A stretch of DNA of 64,000 bases from Ascaphus truei. Lineage: Eukaryota > Chordata > Amphibia > Anura > Ascaphidae. Every line of letters starts with the position of its first letter. The stretch's first letter is position 1. This document shows positions 43,850-54,796 of the stretch, piece after piece. The DNA lies in contig CM071571.1 of NCBI GenBank assembly GCA_036426205.1, forward strand, positions 111,246,559 through 111,310,558, written 5' to 3'. A program made the translations under genes and the position numbers. The notes under the pieces are model-generated. The model did no database searches and had not been told where the DNA came from. It saw only the letters and a program-made list of their open reading frames with translations.

Positions 43850-44357
43850 TATATAGGGATTTGAGCGCGCTGTCCCTCCAAATGTTCTCCCTCGGCTCTC
43901 AAGTCCTCCCTGCAGCTCCTAGTATCCCGTGATCAGCGGGGTCACACTCAGCACATAATACACAAAAATAGGAGCGCATGAAAGGAAACCAGAAAAAAAA
44001 CGAAATTAGTACATAAATTTTAATCATAAAATAAACATAACCACAACGGATTGTACCAAAATGGAGGCCACATGACACTACATAAAGATATAGACCACGA
44101 AGGTCAAAAGGAGCCCGTGACACACAGGGGAGTGGGGGTGGAATTAGTTTTTTTTGGTTTTTGAGTAATCCACTCCCACCCCACTCCCCTGTGTGTCACG
44201 GGCTCCTTTGACCTTCGTGGTCTATATCTTTATGTAGTGTCATGTGGCCTCCATTTGGTACAATCCATTGTGGTTTCTGTTTATTTTATGATAAAATTTA
44301 TGTAAATTTCGTTTTTTTCTGGTTTCCTTTCATGCGCTCCTATTTTTGATGTATTAT
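43850..44357. mobile_element. 508-bp palindromic insertion with 18-bp TSD
   Basis: GTGCTGCTCTGGGTTTTA is present at 43832-43849 and 44358-44375. After about 101 unpaired bp, long arms (43951-44140 and about 44172-44361) are nearly perfect reverse complements around a T-rich loop. The right arm runs into the right TSD. No hammerhead-like motif is seen at this apex. The build is the same as the insertion at 10969-11839. Confidence 0.8.
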
Positions 44358-46205
44358 GTGCTGCTCTGGGTTTTACCTCAACAAGTCTGATTCATAAACT
44401 GACCTGTTAAGCCATGCTATGGAGATATGTATTCTCCCAATCAGCTGGTCAGACCATGTTATAATGTTGCCGCTAGATAATATACTCCTTCTTATGGAGA
44501 CTAAATGACTTTTCTGTGTGCCCCTGATGTGGTATCCTGTGCCACAGAAGAGCTAGTGTTGTATTTTAAAATTAACAAATCTCCATAGAGTTTGCAGGCC
44601 CCTCTCTGGGAAATGTACAAGGTGGTAATGAGAGGGTTCATAGTGAGCATGTCCAGTCATAGGAAGAAAGTCAGACTCCTAAGAACTGCTTAAAATAATA
44701 ATAATAATTAAAACATAGTCAACCCTAGCTGAATTTGTCAAAGTTGAACTTAACATATACCTAATAGATAAAGTGAAAAAGACAATGAGATGGACTAGTC
44801 AGAAGTTCTATCAAAAAGGGCATAAAGCAGATGGCCTCATGGCTAGAAACTGAGTGCTAGCCAGTCCCAAAATGACGTCCACTGTATATGTCTCCAGAAC
44901 GGTGATTTCTCCTATGACCCTAGCAGTACTACCAAACTTTATACTAAGACAATAAGTCCATTGAACTGCCCAATAGACAAGCTGTAATTGGCACTTTCCT
45001 GGACTAGTGCACTCTTCCAAGTTTCTCTCAGAGGAGGTTAGGCCTAAAAATAAACAATTAATGGTTTGATCAGTCCCTAAAAAAACAGGTCCAGATAGTT
45101 TAATCAATTCTATCTCCTCACCTCACGAGTCTATTTTTTTTTTTTTATCACATCCTGGACATGGGCCTGATACCCAAATCAAAGCTTGCAGCTAATATTA
45201 TAATATACAAAAAAAAATAAGGATCCAAAGGCCTTGAATTATCGGCCAATCTCTTTCATCAATACTGATAAGATATTTGAGTAACTTTATGTTCCAAAAT
45301 TATTTAATGATGCCTTATTCCAAAACCCAGAGTTCCGTGCAGGAGTTCAAAACTAAGCATTTAAAGCCTGGCTGGTAGCTCCAAATGAAAAGATATGATT
45401 TCTTGGGACGAGCTGATTCCATTCAAGATTCTAATGAGAAGAAAAGGCTAGCCTGATGGGAAGTGGCTTAGATATCTCATAGATGTCCCATTTTGTCTAC
45501 AAGAAGAAGGCTTTCTCCACCCCACCCCCCTATGTATATTGAAAGGGTATGCAGTAGAGGGGCCAGTGTGTTGATCTAATATCCTCCATATACCAAATTA
45601 TCCTTTACACTAACAGAAACCAGAACATTTATGCTGCTCTGGAGAAGGACCTGAGGTATAGTAAGACATTCTGGTTTAGAAGATGGTGGAAGAGGCATTT
45701 TACAGAGGTGATGGAATGATCTATCAGATGTGGGCCTCAACATTTTTTATTTGGGCTTAGAAGACAGTTTAGAAAGTGCTATAGCTCTTCGGTGGGAGTA
45801 CAGACCTTGCCAGGGTTGCCTTAGGGAGGGTCTTTTGGCTGAAAGATAGTGCCTTAGGTTAATCTTCATCTTGGATGATTTTTGTGGTTCTATGTTATTT
45901 TGCTTGAACGTTCCTCTTTGAGAGTCAAGAGTGTCCATTCTGGCTGGGCTAGCACGATCCCTTGGTGATTCACTAGTTGATGTTTTTGTTTAAATGCATT
46001 CAAAACAAAATTGCTGTGGCCTTTTCCACCACTTTCTTGTTACCGATGTTATTTCTATTCCTTTAGTTAGAAGTTAGTTTTGGGGGGGAGGGAGGAAGTT
46101 AGGGTCATACATTTGTTGCTCATTGACACTGTGCAAAAACACATCGTTATGTTTTCTAAGTATTCAATCTGGAATTTCTATATTGTACTGTGCCAATAAA
46201 GACTC

Positions 46206-46760
46206 AAACTCTGCAGGCCACACAAAACTAACAGAATACCAAAACCAGAGTAAGATACAAAGCTCCTATAAGGCAACCATAAAACACTACTTTACTTTTT
46301 ACTTTGTGTACAGTTCCAAATGCAGGAATGTCTGAATGGAAAAAAAGACATTTCACTCACAACTTGTTTGTTGTATTTGATGTTTGCTAAATAAGTTGTT
46401 TGTCGATTAAGTTTAACATGTATTTTATTGGAAGATTTCCAACCAGGTAAATAAGACATCCAACAATGAGGAGAACCTGAGCAATAGAACAGTGTACTGC
46501 TACTGTATAAGCTATACTGCAACATAGTAACAAATTATATATACAACTCAAATGTTTATTCTTACAGTAAAAAACATGCTAAACAAAACAGCAACAAAAA
46601 TATTACCAAACCTCAAAGGCTACAATATAATTTCAGAATCTTGCAACTTGGCCAGAATAATCCAAAAGCAGAATAGAATATTAATGGCACTATAATGTCA
46701 GCCACTGCAGAGGAAAGGCATCTGGGGTTCTTTTATTTCAGCTGTGTAGGTGTAACAAAA
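46206..46760. other. Non-coding, no recognised element
   Basis: AT-rich; short frames without motifs. Confidence 0.5.
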
Positions 46761-46763
46761 CAA

Positions 46764-47006
46764 TGGTGAATGCAGCAAGATACTGGAATGTATGGGGAAA
46801 TGTTATGGTACCAAAGAGAGATAGTGATGGTACTAGAGATCATTGGTAAGAATGGTATTCAGTTCTGGAGACCATTTCTCCAGAAGGACATACCTGTAAA
46901 TAAATCAGAGATAGTCCAAAGAGGGACTACTAAGAGATACTGTGTGCCTGGTCTATATCATAAAACTGACCAGGAAAGTTTAAAATATATCAACATATAC
47001 AGCTTG
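46764..47006 (+). pseudogene. CR1-type RT C-terminal fragment
   Basis: The frame encodes GIQFWRPFLQKDIPVNKSEI then VQRGTTKRYCVPGLY, equivalent to the VQFWSPxLxKDIxxLExVQRRATKxIxGL block downstream of the RT in CR1-like LINEs. It ends at a G14 run (47007-47020), after which FKYIKCLFRAKVLH-like decayed sequence continues. Confidence 0.6.
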
Positions 47007-47020
47007 TGGGGGGGGGGGGG
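47007..47020. repeat. G14 homopolymer
   Basis: Sits within the decayed LINE fragment; possibly a slippage product. Confidence 0.9.
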
Positions 47021-47672
47021 TTAAAATGTTCAAATATATCAAGTGTTTATTCAGAGCAAAGGTGCTTCATTAATTAGCCGGTCTGTATAAATAGACATGT
47101 TGCTTCTATTAAAAGCACAAATCCATCATAGTTGTCATTAAATTAAAAAAAACTTGATTGCTGCTATGTTTAGTGCCATGAGCAAACAGTGCAGAATTAG
47201 CTAGTGTTTTTGTCTTTTATTGATTGCAATGTACTAATGACATAAAGGAGCAGATATGTTTGGACACTGCACCATTTAATGAATGGACAAGTTATGACAT
47301 TGCTCCACTTAATGTATGGATTTTTAACCAAGGGGATGACCTAGAGTCTTGCATGGTTGGTGGGTAGGGGGTACAGCAGCTGATCCTCTGGAGTGCAAGG
47401 CAGTGTATATCATTATATTTCTTTCTCTCTGTGTATCCAGGCTCTTTATGTCCTATGACTCTTTCCTGTTAAAAGAGAGTGAGACAAGGAGGTAGAGAGG
47501 GAATTAAACCGCAGGAGAGAGAAAGATTGAGTTAGGGAGGGAAAGAGTATGGTAGTGAGCAACAGAGGAGATTTACTGAGCCACACAAATATTGAAAAAT
47601 TGGTAGAAGTATGGTGACTAGTTACAGAAGTGTATGATAGTAAAGGATATATATTTTTATTTTATTATTATT
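47021..47672. other. Non-coding, GA-rich in part
   Basis: No gene. Purine-rich GAGAGAGAAA-type stretch at about 47475-47560. Confidence 0.5.
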
Positions 47673-49172
47673 ACTAGCTGATATACCCGGCATTGCCCGG
47701 GATTGAATGGTCCTACTCCCCCTCTCTGTCCACTCACCCCCTATCTCCGCTCCCCATTGCCCTCTCTCTGTGGGTGGGTGAGTTAGTGACTGGGTGAGTT
47801 AGTGACTGGGCAGGTGAGTTAGTGACTGGGCGGGTGAGTTAGTGACTGGGCGGGTGAGTTAGTGAGCGGGCGAGTTAGTGAGCAGGCAGGTGAGTTAGTG
47901 AGCGGGCGAGTGAGTGACTGGGTGGGCGAGTGAGTGACTGGGTGGGCGAGTGAGTGACTGGGCGGGTGAGTGACTCGGTAGGTGAGTGACTGGGTGGGTG
48001 AGTGACTGGGCGGGTGAGTGAGTTAGTGACTGGGTGGGTTGGTGAGTTAGTGACTGGGTGGGTGAGAAGTGAGTGACTGGGTGAGTGAGTGACTGGGTGA
48101 GTGAGTGACTGGGTGGGTGGGTGAGTGACTGGGTGGGTGAGTGACTCAGTAGGTGAGTGAGTTAGTGACTGGGTGGGTGGGTGAGTGACTGGGTGGGTGA
48201 GTGAGTTAGTGACTGGGTGGGTGAGTGAGTTAGTGACTGGGTGGGTGAGTGACTGGGTGGGTGAGTGACTGGGTGGGTGGGTGAGTGACTGGGTGGGTGG
48301 GTGAGTGACTGGTTGGGTGAGTGACTGGGTGACATTTCCCCCTCCCCCCCTATACCGGAGGCGGCGGCCTGAAGATAGCGGGCAAGCCGGCATTTGTTCC
48401 CCCCCCCCCCGCACTCCCCATATGTCATGCGACGGCATGAAGCTAGAGGGCAGCCCGGCATCCCCCCCGCAACCCCCATACCTCACGTGGCAGCGGCATG
48501 CAAATAGTTTGCGTCCCGGCATCCCCCACACCTCAGGCGGCATGAAGATAGCGGGCGGGCATCCCCCCCACCTCACGCGGAGAGGAACCTTTGGGGAGGC
48601 GGCAGGGTGTGTGCACGGGGGGGGGGGAGTGACAACAGTCAGCCCTGCTGCGGCCGCCACTGCTCTGCTCCCCCCGCCGGCATGTTAAGGGCGCGACGAG
48701 GGTGAAGTGCGCGCCGAGGTGTGTTTCAGGCGGGCCTGGGGGCGGTAAGGAGGCGGGAGAGGGTGGTGCGGCTGTGGCGCCCCTAAGGTCTGTGAGGTGA
48801 AGGGTGCAGTAGCGGCGCCCAGTGCCAGTGGGTGGGAATGTTGCAGGCTGTGAGGAGGGAGGGAAGGAGGCGGGAGAGGGTGGTGCGGCTGCGGCGTCGC
48901 CCCTGAGGGTTGTGAGGTGATGGGAGCAGCAGCAGCAACTCAGGGAGGTGAGCTGGGGGGGTGATGTGTGGGGGGGGTTAGGGTGGGGAGGTGAGCTGGG
49001 TGAAGAGGACAGTGGCCGTTGGGTGAGGAGGAGAAGAGAGTGGTAGTTGGGTGACGTCAGAACCATAGAGCCACGCAGGCCAATGAGAGTCGCGGGTGGG
49101 CGGGCAGACCCACGGACGAATCTGATTGGCCACATCTACAACCCCACAAACTTCAGATTTATATATTAAGAT
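47673..49172. mobile_element. Interspersed element starting ACTAGCTGATATACCCGG, tandem-repeat core
   Basis: The left end ACTAGCTGATATACCCGGCA plus TTGCCCGGG is a recurrent start of a vertebrate interspersed repeat; the right end is CTTCAGATTTATATATTAAG. The core (47769-48331) is a tandem array of 16- to 20-bp units around GTGAGTGACTGGGTGG. It is followed by a GC-rich part with repeated CTCACGCGG / GGCATGAAGATAGCGGG units (about 48350-48570) and duplicated GGAGGCGGGAGAGGGTGGTG segments (48749 and 48867). No coding capacity; superfamily uncertain. Confidence 0.6.
47769..48331 (+). repeat. GTGAGTGACTGGGTGG minisatellite
   Basis: More than 30 imperfect units alternating GTGAGTGACTGGGTGG, GTGAGTTAGTGACTGG and GAGTGACTGGGCGG. 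The 261-aa minus-strand frame with Thr-His-Pro-Ser repeats is its translation. Confidence 0.95.
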
Positions 49173-50030
49173 TACACACACACACAGACTGAGAAACACA
49201 GATATCTCAGTGTAGGTACTGGTATGTAAATAGAGACTGTGATATAAAGGGATTTATTTTAGTAGCTTTGAATTTGTCATTGTCAAATCACACATTTTGG
49301 CATGTTCAGAACTCACAGTATGAAATGTGTGAAAAATGGTATACTCTATTGCAAATCGCATTTTCTAAGCCGCATGTATAAAAAGTGACAAACTGCCTGA
49401 TTTTGTACTTGATTTATAAGCAGAAGGAGCAGGAGGACTACTATTTCCTAACCTAATAGTATCTCCAGATGTATATATGTCCCCTTAAACCTCCGTCCAA
49501 TTAAATTGAGGAGAAAGGCCTGTGCTGAAAAAGGAAAATACCTGAGATACCATGGGAGCTATGCTAAAATGTATACAAATATATTTAAATGAGTCCCACA
49601 TCCTAAAATATATCCTTAAGACCAATCAGTTTAAAGACCCTTTTAATGAAGGGGGTACTAATATCAGACCCAACAGGATTATAACCCACAACACTGCTAT
49701 TCAGGGCAGCAGCTCTAGTATTGAACTAACCCAGATGCTTGGAAATTCCACTGTTACATATCATGGTTCTCAGGTGTGCTCATTCTTTTTGCACAAGGAA
49801 CATTGAACCGGCAACCAGAAAGTGGAAATGGTCTGATTTTAAAGCAAAAATACTACTCCACACCCCTCCCCCCCCCCACACACACACTTTTTTTATATAT
49901 ATATGTAAAGCATGTGACAATGTATAATTCTACATTTTTACCTCAGCTGGCAAACGAATGGTGCTCCTGTTATAATTATGTAACAATCCTGATTGTGTGC
50001 TTAACATAATGGCCGCATTTCAGTTTTAAT
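49173..50030. other. Non-coding, no recognised element
   Basis: AT-rich, with a C-rich/CA stretch at 49863-49890 and no coding motifs. Confidence 0.5.
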
Positions 50031-50335
50031 CAAACCTCCAGTCAGTGTAACTCAGCAGCTACAATATATCCATATATTACTAAGGTAACATTATCTGTTG
50101 TTACAGTTTACAGCTCAAACTGTTGGAAACATTGGTAACATTTTCACAAATAGAAAAGTGTTACAAGATCTTGCACTGCTTGGGAAGTGGGCTAAAACCT
50201 GCTATAGAAATCAAAGAATGCTTTAAAACGGATTAAAATGGCATTAAGAGTTGAATTTAAAAAAGTAACTATTATCTAATACAACAGAACTGATTTATGT
50301 AAAAAAAAAATCACGTTTTGATGCTTTAAAGGAAG
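50030..50335 (+). repeat. Uninterrupted copy of the repeat that hosts L1 copy B
   Basis: It carries ATCTTGCACTGCTTGGGAAG, GCTAAAACCTGCTATAG, TCTAATACAACAGAACTGAT and TCACGTTTTGATGCTTTAAA in order. It acts as the empty-site reference for 21560-21815 plus 28888-28960. A 3' fragment with TCACGTTTTGCTGCTTTAA also lies at 34178-34196. Confidence 0.7.
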
Positions 50336-50469
50336 CTAGGAGAGGGGGTACAGGTGTAAGTAGTAGATCTCAAAAGTATGCTGTTACAACAGCATTTCCC
50401 AGCATCTGGGTTAGTTCAATGCTAGAACTGCAGCCTTGAGTTAGGCCGTGATTATATCAAAATTATATC

Positions 50470-52800
50470 AAAAGCCGCACGGCCCAAGAACAAATATCAG
50501 CAAAACAGTGAAAATGTACATACCTAGCACGACGCGCACACTAACTGAAAATGCAGGGCGGCAGACAGGAGAACAGACCAGGGAATTTGCTTTCCTCAGA
50601 CGACGGACGCCCCCCCTCCCCCTTCCCCACTCCCCTCCTCCCCCAATGTTATGTCCTTTGTCCACTGTGCGTGAGATGGTTGTCTTGAGTCAAGCAAACC
50701 TTGTATTTATCACAGAGACCTGGCTAAGTGCTGGGATTGATATTAATTTTGGTGACCTTGTCCCTGATGGGTAATCTGTGTTGTATGTTCTTAAGGACGG
50801 TAAGGAGAGGGGGGAAGGTGTTGCCATGATATTTTAGTCCAATCTTATCTGCACCATGCACCCTGGGCCCAGGCTCAAGTCTTTTGAACATATGACTGCT
50901 CTCTGTGCCATGCATGACAATTAAGCTTTGTATGTCACCTAGGTGTATAGGCCACCTGGACTCGGGGATGGTTTTGTGTCTCAGTTGGTGGATTTTGTCA
51001 CTCCCATATTACTGGAGTTTTTCGCTCTGTGGTGCTTGGGAATTTGTAGGTTGATGACCCAGACAATGCTGAGGCTAGAGATCTTTTGGATACTATGGGA
51101 TCCACGAGATCTTGTAAATTTGTGCATGGCGCGATACATGAGCATGGTCTTACACTCGACATGATCTTCACACAGGTGTATCCATTTGGGAGGTGATGTT
51201 TTCTTCCCTCCTATGGACAGATCATAGGGTGATCCAGGCTCAAATTGGAGGCACACCACCACTTAAACTTGGTGGGCCCGAGACAGCTTGGATATGGCCT
51301 AGGAGGCTGCTTGAGCCTATTAGGTTTAAGGCTGCCCTTGAGGCCCATCTGCTCTCATTTGCACCACACGACAACATCTCTGTTTGCATCGAGAAGTACA
51401 ACTTGTCTCTCCATGCATCCATGGATGAAGTGGCCCCTCTTGGGAGAATGGCTGCTCGCAGTTCCACAAGTGCGTTGGGGTATTTTTGCAAGCTCTGGGA
51501 CCTCCTGCAGGCTCATCGAAGTAAAGAGCACCCGCTAGGATGCTGACCGGACAGCCTTGAAGGCATGTGAATGGGGGTGTAAGCATGCGGTCTTCAGGGT
51601 CAAGAAAGACTGTGTTGCCCTGAGAATCAACTCTACAAGGAATAGTCCAGCAGAACTCTTCAGGATGGTGAGCAGCCTGGTTTATCCAGACTGCTCCTCC
51701 ATCATGGTTTGTCCAACTGAGGAGCGATGCGAATTTAATAGATTCTTTGATGATAGGATTGCACTCATTCATGCCACTATTCGTCCCCAGATGCACACCG
51801 TGGTCTGCCTCACCCCACAAACTGCTTGTCTTGGAAGAGTTCAGCATCATTTCAATCCTGGATTTCCGCTCAATCCTGGCTGGGATGAAATGGACCACAT
51901 GTGACCTGGATCGCTGTCCATCATAGCTCCTGATGAGACCATTGATACAGTGGCTCCGTGGTTGGGGGAGATCATCAATAGATCCTTCACTGTGGGGGAG
52001 GTGCCGTTGGCCTTGAAAAAGACGCTGGTCCATCCCTTGTTGATGTTCTCACCAACTATTGTCCAATCTTACCATGGTAGGGAAGGTGTTAGAGAGGCCA
52101 GCTTCTTCAACCCCATGCATTCTGGCTTTAGAACCGGTCATGGGCCATGTTTTTGTTTTTTTATCTGAGACTGCTTCGGAGCATACGTCCATTCCTATCA
52201 TCTACGAAACTTGAGTCACTAGTCCATGCTTTTGTGTCTACGTGGTTGGAGTATGGGAATGCTTTATATGTAAGACTACCGGTGTGCCTGATGCAGAGGC
52301 TGCAGCTTGAGCAGAACGCTGCAGCTTGGATACTGAGACGTGTTTCTCACTTTGAGCATATCACTCCCTTCTTATGTGATCTGCACTGGCTTCCAGTGAT
52401 ATTCCAGGTTCGGTCCAAGTTGACCATAATGGCCTTTAAAAACTTGCAAGGTCAAGGGGCTGCCTATCTACAGTCTCTTGAAGCAACGGAGGGATACTGG
52501 CTATGATCTTAGGTCCTCCGGGGGAGTCCACCTCTCCATGCCAAGGGTACTGCACCCTACGCTGGGTTGGCGGGCCTTCTCATGTTCAGAGGTCTGGAAC
52601 TCGCTACCCCCACAACTCAGGTGTAGATCTACTTTACCACTGTTTCAGGCTCAGGGTAAGAGTTACCTCTTCCTTCTGGCTTTTCCTGTCTAACAAAACA
52701 AATGTATATCATTTTACTTTGCTTAACTGTAAAGTATTGCGATTCCCCCTTAAGTGGAAGCGTGTTTTTACTCTAAAAATAAAGGATGATGATGTTTTTG
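50470..52800 (+). mobile_element. L2-type LINE, decayed with RT palm deleted
   Basis: Endonuclease and RT flanks are recognisable, and the 3' end has AATAAAGGATGATGATG (about 52777-52797), a short GAT-type tail as in L2 elements. The left limit is approximate. Confidence 0.78.
50660..52690 (+). pseudogene. L2 ORF2 remnant: endonuclease and RT C-terminal tail
   Basis: Traces in order: QANLVFITETWLSAGIDINF (about 50693-50750, Glu of the endonuclease), LKSFEHMTALCAM, VYRPPGLGDGFVSQLVDFVT (50943-51002), THEHGHTLDMIF-type sequence, an LLWTDHR stretch where SDH is expected (about 51205), NSPAELFRMVSSLVYP and FFDDRIALIHATI. From about 52130 the reading jumps from HSGFRTGHG straight to LRLLRSIRPFLSSTKLESLV, so the catalytic palm with the FADD box is missing. 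The C-terminal tail LQLEQNAAAWILRR, LHWLPV and EVWNSLPPQLRCRSTLPLFQ is well preserved. Stops and frameshifts are frequent. Confidence 0.8.
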
Positions 52801-53430
52801 TAACTAATACTGAATCTCTCACATGTTCTAATATATGTCTCTTAAATTGATACAGCAAATACGTAAATAAATGACTTCCTCTGCTGTGCAGGCAATAAAC
52901 ATTTTGACTACAAAATATTTTTCTGACATAGAAAGTGTGCTCCTTTTTAACATGCTGTACAGTTTCCACACACTGATGATCCCAATTATTTACTAAACCA
53001 GCGAGATGGTTGTGACATACTGAAATTACTCCTTAAAAGTAAATCTTTTAAGTCTGCTGTCTGTCATACAGTCATTTGTTGATCATTTTCATCCTGTAAT
53101 TAAACACCCCAGTATTTTCTCAATGGCTTTTCCCATACATACTGTAACAATGCCAAACAAAACAATATTTGGTTGATCATTTTTACATGATTGATTATAT
53201 AACAAGTAATTTCTCTTAGAATTGTTAGCCCAAACTTGAACTGCTCATCCGAGAAGCAGTTGTGTCTTAAGTGTAAAAATTGTCAAACTAGTATTTTTGT
53301 CAGAAGTAATTTTGTATGAAAGATTTTGCATGCAGCAAACTGTTCATAGCATTAGCCTTTCCATTTACATCAGTAACCAGAAAGTTGCAACTATGAGTTA
53401 TTTTCAAATGCAAAAATACTACCATTGCTT
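52801..53430. other. Non-coding, no recognised element
   Basis: AT-rich DNA without coding motifs. Confidence 0.5.
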
Positions 53431-53768
53431 TACTTAAATTTTAGGTTAATTTAAGATTCAAACTATTAATAATCAATTTGTCTACAAAATCACAAATCGG
53501 GGACTCTTCCCCATCTCATAGCAACAGTAAGTCATCTATAAATCTTAATCATGAGGCTATAAGTTGAGTCTATTGATCAATATCATCTGTAAAACCTACA
53601 AATGTTCCCACCAACCTAAATGGAGACAAACTCAAGTGAGAACACGTGGCTCCCATAGCAGTATCGGTAACTTGTGAATATAATTCCGAATCAAAAACAA
53701 AATAGTTATGGTGGAGGACAAAAATCCAATAAATACAAAACAACCTTGTTTGTGACCAAAAATGAACC
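53430..53768 (-). pseudogene. Antisense PLE reverse-transcriptase fragment
   Basis: The minus strand encodes HHNYFVFDSELYSQVTDTAM then G, parallel to THNYFMFDSRFYLQKLGTAM then G of the PLE at 5297-7599. Further on it reads RFIDDLLLL, a stop, and DGEESPICDFVDKLI, equivalent to RYIDDLIIIWDGDENTLISF. The catalytic Asp-Asp pair is still readable near 53535-53545, but stops and shifts disable it. It is only the palm region of an older PLE. Confidence 0.75.
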
Positions 53769-53777
53769 AATCGCTTG

Positions 53778-54617
53778 TGTAACGCTTGCGCTGCCCACGA
53801 GCAAGACAGAACCCCGGTACTGAGGTGGGGAAGTAGTAAACCACACACCCACAGCAGCAGAAGCATGCCTGGCAGGCGGATTGTCAAATGTAGCCGGGTC
53901 TGGGTTGGAGAGAGTGGGTTAGTGGATACTTGCCAAGGTCTTGAAATGGAGAGTTCAGAATAGTCACGTCCATTAGCCGTGGTCTAGAGTTGGAGGTCAG
54001 AATCATAGAAGTCCGTATAGCCGTTGTCTCTGGTTGGTGAGGTTAGAATCGTGGAGGTCCGTATAGCCGTGGTTTGGGTTGGAGATGTCTGCAGAGTCGA
54101 GGGTAAGCCGGGGTCAGTATCCAGAGGGGTTCCAAAGTCAAGCCGGGTCGGTACACGAAGAGTTAAACTGCATGAGAACACAGGACAAGGAGCCAGGCAA
54201 AACAGATGCAGGAGCTCAAGGCTACAACAAGTTATGCTCAGCAAAGTAGGAAAGGAACTGCAGGGTATTTGTAGCACACAGAAACCAGTAGCAAGGGAGG
54301 CGGAGCGGAGGTGGGGCCTCTGCGGAGGCCAGGATTGGCTGCAGGAGACAAGTGGGCTAAATGAATACTTGCCACGCAGCAGGGGAGCGGTGCACGTTGT
54401 CACGTGTGCGCACCGTGCATGAGAGAAGCGTGGCGTGTCCGAGGGGGCAGAGCTAAGCTCTGTGGCACACTAGAAGAGCTGCGCATGCGCACGCGCTCTA
54501 TAAGCAGAGCGGGGGTGCGCACACGTGCTGGTGCCAGTGTGGAGGTCTGAGATAAGACAGGTAAGGAGGGAACATGTCGCAAAGGACGTGTTCCCCATTT
54601 CCTTACAGCTTGTTACA
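53778..54617. repeat. LTR-like repeat with GCCGTGGTC / GGGTTGGAGA units (copy 2)
   Basis: It begins TGTAACGCTTGC and ends CAGCTTGTTACA, giving short inverted TG...CA-style ends. Internal imperfect units (TAGCCGTGGTCTAGAGTTGG, TAGCCGTTGTCTCTGGTTGG, TAGCCGTGGTTTGGGTTGGA) occupy 53975-54090. It then has ACACAGGACAAGGAGCCAGG and TATGCTCAGCAAAG as in 15676-16080. No 4-6 bp target duplication was found. The 132-139 aa frames are repeat translations. Confidence 0.6.
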
Positions 54618-54796
54618 CATAATGATGAGAGATACTGGTGCATAACGCCTCTACATCTAAAGTGACCAATTTCAAAGTATATACATATTGTGATATCCAC
54701 GCCACGTTGGATCTACGTTGGTTATATCACAATATATACAGCTAGGTCCGGAAATAATTGGACACTGACACAATTTTCATAATTTTGGCTCTGTAA

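Larger units (their letters stand above)
43583..44389. mobile_element. Nested palindromic insertion complex in L1 copy C
   Basis: The outer arms CCAGACTTGTTGAGGTAAAA (43583-43602) and TTTTACCTCAACAAGTCTG (44371-44389) are inverted. Inside is a palindrome (arms about 43620-43709 and 43745-43827) with a hammerhead-like loop. A second, separate palindromic insertion occupies 43850-44357. Restoring the outer element by removing the latter gives one foldback around the hammerhead-like motif. Confidence 0.75.
43297..46205 (+). pseudogene. Decayed Tx1-like L1 ORF2 (copy C)
   Basis: From the ATG at 43297 the reading MPSLKIVSHNTRSLTNPRKC parallels the start of copies A and B. Further traces are VLGGDFNTVIDPKLE (about 43447), ISWSDHVIMLPL (about 44437-44472), a KKTGPDSLIN block (about 45077) and NKDPKALNYRPISFINTDKI (about 45215-45275). 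The end contains CTGTGCCAATAAAGACTC near 46200. Many stops, frameshifts and deletions (no YADD block found) show a long-dead copy. It is interrupted by the palindromic insertions at 43583-44389. Confidence 0.75.

Noticed and set aside
47769..48331. CRISPR-like array
   Set aside because: Units are contiguous degenerate repeats with no unique spacers, in a vertebrate context.
47875..48688. 261-aa Thr-His-Pro-Ser-rich minus frame and overlapping frames
   Set aside because: Direct translation of the GTGAGTGACTGGGTGG minisatellite.
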